Origin: an uncultured Eubacteriales bacterium
GTDB taxonomy: Bacteria > Bacillota > Clostridia > Oscillospirales > Acutalibacteraceae
Assembly (NCBI GenBank): GCA_900317765.1
Contig: ONID01000009.1
Coordinates: 1 to 41,164 of the forward strand
DNA length: 41,164 nt
Direction: 5' to 3'
Shown here: piece after piece, positions 24,782-34,100 of the stretch
Numbering within the stretch: the first letter of the stretch is position 1
Layout: each line of letters opens with the position of its first letter
Program-made: the position numbers and the translations under genes
The notes under the pieces: generated by a model
The model's input: only the letters and a program-made list of their open reading frames with translations
Told to the model about the DNA's origin: nothing
Databases searched by the model: none

Positions 24782-25972
24782 TCATTCCGTCTTCGGGAGC
24801 CGGTCATTCAGCAGGTTGAGAATCATCTCAGCGGCTCTCTCGGAAGCCTTGCCGTCGTCAACACAGCCCTTGTCCTCGAGGAAGAGATCAACCTCTTCTT
24901 CGTATTTATCCATATTGAAGCCGGCAATAATATCTCTGACGGAGGAATTGTCGGTCGCAAGCGGGAAAGGCGTGGCTGTGATGGGGTAATAGAACCCGGT
25001 GCTGTTCTGATATTCCTCCAGATCGGGGGCGTAAATCATGCCCGGCTTCTTGGTAACGACATAATCAAATATCCAGCTCGAATAATCCGTGACCGCAAAA
25101 TCGATCGCCACCATCATTTCCTGAATGTCGGTGTAGAGATTGCCGTCGAGAATATAGTCGCTGTCCGAACTGACTTTGCGGTTTCTTGCGTCCCTCGGAT
25201 GAAGACGCTTGAGTATATACCAATCGCCGCCGAAACGTCCCGCAAGGCATTCCCGCAGCAGGTCGGCGTCAAATTCATCGAATTCCTTGGAGGCTTCCCG
25301 CGCAAACGTCGGCGCGTAGAGCGCCAGCTTCGCCTCGTGCGGAAGACCGTAAAAGCTTCTCACCTTGTCGTAAAGGTCGCCGTCGGGAATGTCGTCCCTT
25401 CCGTTGATCAGAATATCATTCCGTGCGTGACCGTACAACAGCACGGGCGTTTTTTCCCAGAAGGAGCTTTTGTAGACTTCGTTTTCAAAGTCGCTGTTGG
25501 AAATGATATAGTCGGCGAGTTCTCCGCAGAGAGCGCCTCTTTGGTTGCGCTTCTTGTTGGGGTTGGAAGCGGCGTCGATGCGCTTGATGCCCAGCGAGCC
25601 ATGCATGGTCTCGATGAAATACTGTCCCTTCTTCTTGGCGATGGGCTTCTTGACGAAATTCAGCCCGTTGTCAACCAGCACCTTCGCGCTGTAAAGCGCT
25701 CTGTAATACTCCTCTGTGTTGAAAAGCACCGTTTCGGTGTAATCCGGGAATCCTGCCCTGTCCTCCTCATGGAAAACCACCCAGACACATCTGACAGCCG
25801 GATCCAGCTGGTGCAGTCTGCGGCAGATGTATTTGGGATTGCAGGTGTATTTTCCCTGAAAGGTGAAAAACAGCACCTTATTGTTATCTGTGGCAATGCG
25901 CTGGCGCGTTGCCTTGTACCAATATGCAAGAAGCCTGTTTTTCGACTTCGTGATAAATTCATTCAAATTCAT
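24782..25972 (-). CDS. CDP-glycerol glycerophosphotransferase family protein (TagF-like)
   Basis: 396 residues, a stand-alone glycerophosphotransferase domain. The signature blocks are IETMHGSLGIKRID, YGHARNDIL, LYAPTFARE and the C-terminal AVTDYSSWIFDY. It would transfer a glycerol- or ribitol-phosphate from a CDP-alcohol to the growing polymer. It starts 5 bp after the pyruvyl-transferase stop. Together with the cytidylyltransferase and LicD it points to a phosphate-containing, teichoic-acid-like polymer. Confidence 0.9.
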   Translation of the reverse strand: MNLNEFITKSKNRLLAYWYKATRQRIATDNNKVLFFTFQGKYTCNPKYICRRLHQLDPAVRCVWVVFHEEDRAGFPDYTETVLFNTEEYYRALYSAKVLVDNGLNFVKKPIAKKKGQYFIETMHGSLGIKRIDAASNPNKKRNQRGALCGELADYIISNSDFENEVYKSSFWEKTPVLLYGHARNDILINGRDDIPDGDLYDKVRSFYGLPHEAKLALYAPTFAREASKEFDEFDADLLRECLAGRFGGDWYILKRLHPRDARNRKVSSDSDYILDGNLYTDIQEMMVAIDFAVTDYSSWIFDYVVTKKPGMIYAPDLEEYQNSTGFYYPITATPFPLATDNSSVRDIIAGFNMDKYEEEVDLFLEDKGCVDDGKASERAAEMILNLLNDRLPKTE

Positions 25973-25977
25973 AATCC

Positions 25978-26994
25978 TTATTGTACGCTCCCTGAAAACT
26001 GCGATTTAAATTCCGCAATGGCGTCGCTGTCAAGCGCTATCTCGGTGGCAAATTCGGATTGGATGACCGACTCCAGTCTGTCGGAAATCTCTTCCCTGCG
26101 CAGAATCGGCAGATTGTTGGTCTTGTGGAATCCTTCGGCACGGTGGTCGATGGAAATAATCAGACTGCGGGAGAAATTCTGCATAGCGAATACGCCCCCG
26201 TGAAGACGCGTTCCCACATAGTCGTAATTTCCCTCCTGAAGCGCCTGACGGTATCTTTTGAGCGAATAGATGCGTTTCAGTTCGCTGCCGCCCGGAAGTC
26301 GTTCAAGATAGCTTTCGTCTTCGGTGGTCTGAATCCACACCCTGACGTCCTTGTAATTTCTTCTGACGATTTCTATCATCTTCGCGTCGTTGACCGGGTC
26401 GGTCTGCGGCTTGTACCCGCTCACGCTGATAATGCAGTTGTCCGCCTTTCCCACCGGAATCCTCCGGCAGTGCTCCGGCGTGAGCGACCACAGAGTCGGA
26501 CAGCCGGTATTGATCGCCCGTCTGCCGAGCGATTCGATCAGCTTCTTGGTCAGCTCGTCCCGCACACTGTGCGCGTACTGCCTCGAAAGAACCTTGTTGT
26601 AGATCATACGGCCGTACAGATCAAATTTTTCCGCTGAACCGTAGGTTCCGACGCCAATCAGAATGCAGTTCTTATAGACCGAAAGATTGGACGGATACAG
26701 CTTCCACTGCGTGTTGATTTTAAACAGACGCTTCTGCGCAATCAGATTGGTTCCGCAGATAAATTTCCAATCCGCCTGCTGAAAGTATTTGATTTTCGTT
26801 CCCTTATGAAGAAACTGCTTCACATAGCTGTGAGCAACCTGTTTGGCGGAAAAATTATTGACATGGGTCGCAAGCCTTAAAGAAAAATTCTCGTCAAAGA
26901 TATCCGACATGTTGCCGCATATTGAATCGAGAATGATTTCGTCGCCGACGTTGCTGGATGCGAGAGCCGTATCACATATTACGATTTTCTTCAC
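25978..26994 (-). CDS. Polysaccharide pyruvyl transferase family protein
   Basis: 338 residues from a GTG at 26994, four bases after the LicD stop, with AGGAAG just upstream; an earlier in-frame start lies inside the LicD gene. N-terminal KKIVICDTALASSNVGDEII, a central NTGCPTLWSLTP and C-terminal YVGTRLHGGVFAMQ are PF04230 hallmarks (CsaB/WcaK type). Members use phosphoenolpyruvate to add a ketal-linked pyruvate to a sugar, giving the polymer negative charge. The donor is assumed from the family. Confidence 0.9.
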   Translation of the reverse strand: MKKIVICDTALASSNVGDEIILDSICGNMSDIFDENFSLRLATHVNNFSAKQVAHSYVKQFLHKGTKIKYFQQADWKFICGTNLIAQKRLFKINTQWKLYPSNLSVYKNCILIGVGTYGSAEKFDLYGRMIYNKVLSRQYAHSVRDELTKKLIESLGRRAINTGCPTLWSLTPEHCRRIPVGKADNCIISVSGYKPQTDPVNDAKMIEIVRRNYKDVRVWIQTTEDESYLERLPGGSELKRIYSLKRYRQALQEGNYDYVGTRLHGGVFAMQNFSRSLIISIDHRAEGFHKTNNLPILRREEISDRLESVIQSEFATEIALDSDAIAEFKSQFSGSVQ

Positions 26995-26998
26995 CGTA

Positions 26999-27949
26999 TC
27001 ACTCTTCCTGTGTGTTTTTTCCTGCGTCGTTTTCCGGCTCACCGGGGAATTTCAGTTCAAGGATAACGTGCTCCTCTCTTTCCTCGGGAGCAGGCAGCTT
27101 CATGTAGTCGCCGTACATATTTCTGAGGTACGCGTCGTAATCCCGCGGGACGTTCCACATGTGCCCCTCAAAGCTGACCTTGGTCGATTCCGCAAAATCG
27201 GCGCGTCTGTACATCTCGCCGAAATAATGCCGCCTGCCGGCAGGCACCGAAACGTATACGGATTGGTTGTTTTTGCAGCGGCTGTAGCAGCGCTGTGTCC
27301 TGGCCGCCCATTTGTCGAGCGAACGGAAGCGGATGAGTCCGCCGATGAATATCTTGATCTTGAGCACCTTCAGCAGGTTCCGGTTGTCCCCTGCCATCTC
27401 AAGGATGTTTTTTCTGTTGTGGTAATAATTCCTGCATGAAAGCAAAAAGCCCATTCCCATGCAGTCCATTCCGTGCATGAATCTCAGAACGGGATTGTTG
27501 AAGGTATTCTCTATGCGTATCAGATCGACAAAGAAGCCGCACTCGTCGTTGTCGGAGTCCTCCCTTGCGCGGAACACGCTGTTTTTGAGTCTAACCCGGC
27601 TGACCAGTATTCCGTAATTATGCTTTTTGTAGGTGTGGAGCCAGTATTTGTCGGAAAACCTGGCGAGAAAAGCCGCTTCGAATCTGTCAAAATCGCTGCC
27701 GAGTATGTCAATATCCATGTCATCGTCCCACGGAATGAACCCTCCGTGGCGAACCGCTCCCAGTGCGCTGCCGCCGGTAAGATGATAGGTGATATGTTCA
27801 TCCTCACAAACCGAGATAATGTCCTCTGCTATCTGTAAAAGATACGTCTGATACTTTTTCAGCAGATCGTCGCTGAGCCTGACAGCGCCTTCCACATTCA
27901 GCTGCTGCTTGAACTGATCGACCGTTGAAAACTTCTTAACCAAGTTCAT
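26999..27949 (-). CDS. LicD family phosphotransferase
   Basis: 316 residues. The nucleotidyltransferase-fold core is LTGGSALGAVRHGG (57-70) followed by FIPWDDDMDIDI, with the WDDDxD metal-binding acidic cluster at 74-79. Bacterial LicD transfers phosphocholine from CDP-choline to teichoic acid; the eukaryotic relatives FKRP and fukutin transfer ribitol-phosphate from CDP-ribitol. No choline uptake or LicC gene is visible, but an IspD/TarI-like enzyme is in the same operon, so ribitol-phosphate is an equally good donor. AGGAG precedes the ATG. Confidence 0.9.
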   Translation of the reverse strand: MNLVKKFSTVDQFKQQLNVEGAVRLSDDLLKKYQTYLLQIAEDIISVCEDEHITYHLTGGSALGAVRHGGFIPWDDDMDIDILGSDFDRFEAAFLARFSDKYWLHTYKKHNYGILVSRVRLKNSVFRAREDSDNDECGFFVDLIRIENTFNNPVLRFMHGMDCMGMGFLLSCRNYYHNRKNILEMAGDNRNLLKVLKIKIFIGGLIRFRSLDKWAARTQRCYSRCKNNQSVYVSVPAGRRHYFGEMYRRADFAESTKVSFEGHMWNVPRDYDAYLRNMYGDYMKLPAPEEREEHVILELKFPGEPENDAGKNTQEE

Positions 27950-27999
27950 AAATCAGTCTCCTGATTCCATCAATTATTTTTTCAGACGGCATTCATCCG

Positions 28000-28854
28000 T
28001 CAGCTTTTCTTAGGAGTTTCCTTGACCTCGTATCGCTTGCCGAAGAATTTCGCCATAAGGAATCCCCATCCCTTTTTTATCCAGTTTTCCTTCTCCATGA
28101 AGCGGCAGGGAATCTCGCAAATATCATCCATGCTCAATCTGCCTGTTCTGAGGCAATGATCCAGCCAGACATTGAAAATGATCTCGCTGACGCGGCCGTA
28201 AAACCTCGCCTGGAACGCCGAAAGCTCAGGCATTTCCACCTTGCCTTCGTTCACACGCTTTTCCAGCTCGAAAAGCACGTCAAAAAGCCACGTGCAGTAT
28301 TCGTCCACCAGCTGACGATCCATGATCATCATATTGAACATATGTCCCCAGCTTTGCTTGACAACCTTGTCAAACGAGGGGATATAATCCGGATATTTCT
28401 CCGCTATGATGCTGCGGGTTTCATTGAGCTGGCTGATGAAATGGGTATGCTTGTAGTGATTGTAGAGAGATTCGATGTAATACCTTCTCTTTTTGGGCAC
28501 GATAACCTTTTTGGTTTGGAGTATGGGTTCAAGCTCGCTGTATTTCAGCACGCCGTCAAAGGGTTCGCGCGTTTTGTGAAGGCTGAAATGCCGACGGTAA
28601 TGCGCCAGACCGATATAATCGGCATCGAGGTTTTTCCACGCCCAATAAAGCCCGGTAAGTTCGCAGTAGCCGGGGTTCTTGAGAGAAATATTGTCGCCCA
28701 TGTTGTCCTTGACAAATCCGATGTCGAGCGGCTGCCCGTCTGCATCGGTTTTGCCTTCGGCACCCACATGTACCGGAAGGTACATGTCATCATCGGGCAT
28801 ACGGAATGCCTTATGCGCTGCAACAATTATTTTTACATTTTTGCCGTCTGCCAT
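28000..28854 (-). CDS. DUF4422 glycosyltransferase
   Basis: 284 residues. VKIIVAAHKAFRMPDDDMY at the N-terminus, NPGYCELTGLYWAWKN and DYIGLAHYRRHFS are the characteristic DUF4422 blocks. These proteins are predicted GT-A-type transferases found in capsule and exopolysaccharide loci. GAGAGGAG precedes the ATG. It is the first gene of the leftward cluster, directly downstream of the promoter at 28950-28978. Confidence 0.88.
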   Translation of the reverse strand: MADGKNVKIIVAAHKAFRMPDDDMYLPVHVGAEGKTDADGQPLDIGFVKDNMGDNISLKNPGYCELTGLYWAWKNLDADYIGLAHYRRHFSLHKTREPFDGVLKYSELEPILQTKKVIVPKKRRYYIESLYNHYKHTHFISQLNETRSIIAEKYPDYIPSFDKVVKQSWGHMFNMMIMDRQLVDEYCTWLFDVLFELEKRVNEGKVEMPELSAFQARFYGRVSEIIFNVWLDHCLRTGRLSMDDICEIPCRFMEKENWIKKGWGFLMAKFFGKRYEVKETPKKS

Positions 28855-28949
28855 ACTATCTCCTCTCAGGCTAAGCGCTTCTGCTTGATCTTACACTTGC
28901 AAGCCTATCTGATTACTAATTATGTTTACATTAAACACTCATAAAAAGT

Positions 28950-28978
28950 ATTATATCACATCAATGCAAAAACTTCAA
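28950..28978 (-). promoter_or_regulatory. Sigma-A promoter of the surface-polysaccharide cluster
   Basis: On the minus strand TTGAAG (28978-28973), 17 bp, TATAAT (28955-28950) with an extended TGA. It is the only strong promoter I found ahead of the 12 leftward genes ending at 13828. Confidence 0.82.
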
Positions 28979-29034
28979 TACCACCTATAACAATAAAACG
29001 TAAGTTTTTCATCTTAATTTTTTATACATTGATT

Positions 29035-29079
29035 AATAAAACCCCTCCGCAAATCATCAAATAGAAGATGTACGGAGGG
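29035..29079 (-). terminator. Terminator of the Na/Pi cotransporter gene
   Basis: CCCTCCG (29043-29049) pairs with CGGAGGG (29073-29079), with an inner CATC/GATG extension; on the minus strand the stem is followed by TTTTATT. Confidence 0.75.
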
Positions 29080-29139
29080 AAACTTTATCGCGTTACTTTG
29101 ATCGATTGATAAAGCGCTAAATTAACGGATGAAAGCGCT

Positions 29140-30975
29140 TCAGACTGTCGCCGCCGCCGTTTCGACAGCTGCCGGCATTTCGCTTGCAGCGGTTTTATCC
29201 GGCTTTTTCAGGGTATTTTTCAGGGCGTATTTTGCGCGGTACTGCTCGATCAGTTCGTCCGAGAGAGTCGCCTTCAGCTCATTGCCGAGGTTGTCGACGT
29301 GTATGCTGTAGCTCTCGTCGTGCGCCTCCACCATGGCAAAAATGACCTTGGAGCAGTGGACGGCGATACGCTCAAAGTTCGTGAGCAGCTCGTTGAATTC
29401 GGTTCCCTGCTTGATGGTGCAGACGCCGGATTGCAGACGCTCGACGTGGTTGACCTCCGCCTTGCTGCAAAGCGAACGGATCACCATGGTCAGCGCGGAC
29501 ACCCTGCCGTCGGTGCGCCAGCGGTTGTGAATGAAATCGTCCACCGTGATGCCGACGATCTCATTGACCGCCTGTTCCATCACCGCAAGCTCCGCCTGCG
29601 CGTCCTCGGAATACACAATGCCGTTTTCGTACTTGTCCCTTGCGACAAAGCCGATGATCATGGAATGGTCGGTAAGTCTTTCAAGGTAGGAAAGCGAGTG
29701 AAGGTATTTGAATACATTGGCGCTCTGCTCCTTGGTCAGCTCGCTCTTGGAGAGCTTCATGAGGTAGGTGCCGATGCTGTCCTCATAGAGATCGCCGAGC
29801 TTCTCGTACCGCTGCACCTTGGCAAACTTTTCGTCGTCGTAATTCCTGAGCAGATCAAAGCAGGCGTGTATGCTCTTCTGCGCAGTGAGCGCCATGTCAC
29901 AGACCGCCTTCTGCGACTGGGAAATCGCCAGCGCGGGATAAGGCAGGAAACGTTCGTCCAGCGCTATCGGCTCCAGTTCCTGGTTTTCCTCTTCGGTACC
30001 CGGCTTGTCCTTGATCAGGGAACAGGTCACCTTGTCGATGGGAGCGATGAAGGGATAGAGTACAACGACATTGAAAAATCTGAAGATGGTGTTGACCAAC
30101 GCCACGGAAACGGTACTCATGGTCATGGTTGTGAAGGAAAAATGCAGGAATGCGTCCAGAATGTAGAACACCGGCGCACAGATTACAACGCCCAGCACCG
30201 AGATAATCAGATAGACCCAGGCTGTACGTCTGCCATTGGTGTTGGCGCTGATGGCGGAAAGCAGAACGGGAAGGGCCGCACCGATGGAAATGCCAAGAAT
30301 AATCGGCAGGGCGGTGTTGAAGTCGATGGCTCCCGTCACGGTGAGCGCCTGAAGAATACCCACTGACGCCGAGGCGCTCTGCAGGATCGCCGTGAACACG
30401 ATGCCCACCAATATGCCGATCACGGGATTGGAGAACATGGTGAGTATGTCGATAAAGGCAGGGCTTTCCTTCAGAGGATCAACCGCGCCGCTCATATTGC
30501 CCATTCCCACCATCAGCACGGCAAAGCCGAGCATGATGTCGCCGACGTTGTCGTACTTCTTCTTGAACATGCGGATGAAAATGCCTGCAAGCGCGATTAT
30601 ACCTGTCAGCGTGGCAGTGGAAAATAGAGAGATCCAGCCGCCGCCCCCGCCGCCGACGGCGGAGAGCGCTATCACCCAGCCGGTGATGCTCGTGCCGAGG
30701 ATGGCGCCGAGCACGATCGGAATCGCCCTGCGGAATTTCATCATGCCGGAGTTGACAAAGCCGACAGCCATAACGGAAGTAGCGGACGACGACTGGATAA
30801 TGGCCGTAACGCCCGTCCCCAGCAGCAGCCCCTTCAAGGAGGTATCGGTCAGCTTGGCAAGCAGCAGCTCAAACTTGCCGCCCGCCGTGCGCTTCAATCC
30901 GTCGCCCATGAGCGACATGCCAAACAAAAACAGTGCCATTCCGCAAAGAAGAGAAAATACATTTGAAATATACAT
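29140..30975 (-). CDS. Na+/phosphate cotransporter family protein (NptA/YjbB-like) with PhoU-like domain
   Basis: 611 residues. The N-terminal half has two inverted transport repeats with the family motifs QSSSATS (61-67) and QSASAS (about 200), surrounded by membrane helices (GMALFLFGMSLMGDGLKRT). The C-terminal 250 residues are helical and PhoU-like (CDMALTAQKS, YLERLTDHSMI). The protein moves phosphate across the membrane with sodium, and the PhoU part probably senses or regulates. It ends in an Ala-rich tail. The ribosome-binding site is weak. It is a single-gene unit. Confidence 0.93.
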   Translation of the reverse strand: MYISNVFSLLCGMALFLFGMSLMGDGLKRTAGGKFELLLAKLTDTSLKGLLLGTGVTAIIQSSSATSVMAVGFVNSGMMKFRRAIPIVLGAILGTSITGWVIALSAVGGGGGGWISLFSTATLTGIIALAGIFIRMFKKKYDNVGDIMLGFAVLMVGMGNMSGAVDPLKESPAFIDILTMFSNPVIGILVGIVFTAILQSASASVGILQALTVTGAIDFNTALPIILGISIGAALPVLLSAISANTNGRRTAWVYLIISVLGVVICAPVFYILDAFLHFSFTTMTMSTVSVALVNTIFRFFNVVVLYPFIAPIDKVTCSLIKDKPGTEEENQELEPIALDERFLPYPALAISQSQKAVCDMALTAQKSIHACFDLLRNYDDEKFAKVQRYEKLGDLYEDSIGTYLMKLSKSELTKEQSANVFKYLHSLSYLERLTDHSMIIGFVARDKYENGIVYSEDAQAELAVMEQAVNEIVGITVDDFIHNRWRTDGRVSALTMVIRSLCSKAEVNHVERLQSGVCTIKQGTEFNELLTNFERIAVHCSKVIFAMVEAHDESYSIHVDNLGNELKATLSDELIEQYRAKYALKNTLKKPDKTAASEMPAAVETAAATV

Positions 30976-31024
30976 CTTGTCACACTCTCATCGGATTCAA
31001 ATATTCTGTTTGTTATCACCTATG

Positions 31025-31053
31025 ATTGTATCATAAGCGCGGGACGATGTCAA
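31025..31053 (-). promoter_or_regulatory. Sigma-A promoter for the Na/Pi cotransporter gene
   Basis: On the minus strand TTGACA (31053-31048), 17 bp, TACAAT (31030-31025) with an extended TGA. Confidence 0.85.
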
Positions 31054-31113
31054 GAATCTTTGCGGTTTTCCGGTAGTATTTATTTATATTGGCCGTCGGA
31101 TTCCGGGGATTTT

Positions 31114-34100
31114 TTACTCTTCCAGAAGGGAGAGCAGTTCCTCGCGGGTCATGCTGCCGATGCCGCCCAGATCGCCGCTGAGTATTTCATCGGCGAGGTT
31201 CTTTTTGGACTCCTGAAGCTCCAGAATTTTCTCTTCCACGGAATTTTTGGCGATCAGACGGTATACCGACACGATCCTGGTCTGTCCGATGCGGTGTGCG
31301 CGGTCGGTCGCCTGGTTCTGTGCTGCAACGTTCCACCACGGGTCGTAATGAATCACCACGTCGGCGCCCGTCAGGTTGAGTCCCGTGCCGCCTGCCTTGA
31401 GCGAGATGAGGAAGACCGGCGTGCTGTCGCCGTTGAACGCCTGCACCAGCTCGACGCGCTCCTGCTTGGGGGTGGAACCGGTTATCTTGTAATAGGCGAT
31501 GCCCTCCGCGTCAAGGTCGCGTTCCAGCAGCTCGAGCATGGATGTGAACTGCGAGAAGAGCAGTATCTTGTGTTCGCCCTCAATGGCGCTTTTTACCAGC
31601 TCGATGCAGGCGATCCGCTTGGCCGATTCTCCCTTGTAATCCTCGAAGATCAGCGACGGGTCGCAGCAAATCTGACGGATGCGGGTCAGCTCCGCCAGTA
31701 TCCGTATCTTGTTTCTGTTGATTTCAGACTGGTCGCTGCCCTCCAGCATGCCCTTCATGTTGGCCACCTGGGCGTCATAGAGTCTGCGCTGTTCGGTATC
31801 GAAGGCGGCGTAGCGCACTTCCTCGATCTTGTCGGGCAGATCCTTGAGCACATCGTTCTTGATTCTCCGGAGAATAAAGGGGGAGGTCATGCGCCTGAGC
31901 TTTTCGGTCGCCTGCGGGTCGTTCTTTTTGGCGATCGGCGCTTCCAGCTCCTTCCGGAAGGTCTCGTAGCCGTAGAGGAATCCCGGCATGAGGTAGTCGA
32001 ATATGCTCCACAGCTCGCTCAGACGGTTTTCAATCGGCGTGCCCGTGAGTGCGAACCGGATGCGGGAGCTGATCACTTTGACTGCCTTCGCCGCTGCGGT
32101 GGAATGATTCTTGATATACTGCGCCTCGTCGATGATTTCGTAATTGAAGCGGATGTTTTCGTAAAGCGAAATGTCGCGTTTGAGCAGGTCATAGGAAGTC
32201 ACGGCAACGTCGTATTGCAGGATGTTTTCAATAATTCCGGCTCGCTCAAACTGATTGCCCGCCACGGCGACGGCACGCAGTTCGGGCGAGAACCTCGACA
32301 GCTCCTCCAGCCAGTTGTAAATGAGCGAAGCGGGACAGACAACCAGCGACGTGCCGGCGGTTCCCTCGGCTTTGGCTGCCGAAAGCACCGAAATCACCTG
32401 GAGCGTCTTTCCCAGACCCATGTCGTCCGCCAGAATGCCGCCGAAACCGTATTTTTCCAGCGTTCGCAGCCATCTGTGACCGAATATCTGATAATTGCGC
32501 ATGATCCCCTGCAGATGCTCGGGCGCCTCAAAATCCGACTCGCTCACCGTCTTGAATTCCTTGATCAGCTTTTTAAAGTACGAATCGCGTTTGATGCGCA
32601 GCGCGTCACACTTCTCGGTCATCTTGTCGAGATAAAGCGCGCGGTAGACCGGCAGGTTGACGCTTCCCTTGGCAAGTTCGGCCGTTGTCAGACGCAGGGT
32701 GTCCATCATATCGCTGAGCTCGGCAACAGTCTCGTCCATGTCCACAAAGTCGCCGTTTTTCAGTCGGTGATAACGCTTTTTGCGCTTGTAGCTCTTGAGT
32801 ATGTCGGCAAGCTCCTTAATCGAAACGTCGTCGGACTGTATCGAGAGATTCATCAGGTCGCCCGACACCGAAACGCCCACCTTGACAGGCAGTCGGCGTC
32901 TGATGTTGATCGCACGGAAGCTGTCGGTACAGTTGACTTCACCGACCCGCAGCAGCTCGCTGAGTCCCTCCGAAAGCAGCCTGTACGCCGCGTCATCGCT
33001 CTTTTCGCATGAGAACAGATCGTTCTTTTGGTCGTACTCGGGGAAATATTCCATCATCACACGCAGCGCTTCGGATTCCCGCTGAAAATCCCGCTGTGAG
33101 GTGGGACGCGCCTTTCCCGGCATGCTGTCGGAAAGACTGCATTCCGTCTCGCCGTACCTTGCTACCGCACGGCAGGTGAAGAGTCCCTCCTCGTTATCGA
33201 GATAAAACACCGGTTCGGCTTCGGGCGGCAGGTATTTTTCGATCTGCTCGGTGTCGTGTTCACGGACATTGATCATGCCGCGCAGCTTCGGCAGGACGCT
33301 GTAGCAGAATTCCGCCATGTTGTTCCTGCCCACGCTGAAGGAGAATTCCCCTTTTCCCAGCAGCGAATACAGCGGCGCAAGCTGCCGTTCGGTCTCGGGG
33401 TCCACACGGCAGAACCTGCTGTTGTCTATGAAATAATGGTGCTCCGAGCCGCTGATAAACAGCGGCGCCTTGCCGGTCGCCTCTATGCCGTGGAAAACAT
33501 TCTCCTCATCGACTTTTTCTCTGATATCCAGGGTTATGTCCGGGGAAGCGATTCCCGGACGCAGCTGGAGATTGACCTTGCCGTTTTCACGCACATCCGT
33601 GAATGTCAGTTCGCTCAGCCCTATACCCGTTACCGCGTCAAAAAACGCGTCAAACCGGCTGCCGTAAAGCTCTATGCGGTTCTTGATCGTCTCGGCGGGA
33701 GGCGTATAGCCGTAATAGCTGTTTCTGACGTTTTCCGCCCGGAACACCGCGTCGTCCACCACATCCCTGATAAAGGAATAGAGCGGAAGATCCTTTTCTC
33801 TGATCCTGTCGCGGGCAAAATTTAGACTCGACTTGCCGGATGTGTAGATTCCTTTTCTTTCCGCCGCTGCGACAAATTCCGTCATATTCTTGACAACATA
33901 CAGCTTGTCGGTGCCCGCGCGGACGGTCATGTAATACCTGCCGTTCTCCCCTGTCAGCCGCGGCTCGAGGGTTATCTCACGGCGCAGCTCCGACAGAGTC
34001 CCCGAGGAACGCTCGGTCCGGAAGGAACTGAGCAGCTTGACGCCGTCGCTGCTGGTGGAATCGCCGGCATTGGGGTCGTCTGCGATTCTCTTGCCCGCTT

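Noticed and set aside
23788-24819. A 343-codon open frame antisense to the GT2 gene
   Set aside because: The sense strand has clear GT2 motifs and a good ribosome-binding site; the antisense frame has neither.
31060-33012. A 650-codon open frame antisense to the SNF2 helicase gene
   Set aside because: The SNF2 motifs on the other strand are complete; the antisense translation shows no family and has no promoter or ribosome-binding site.
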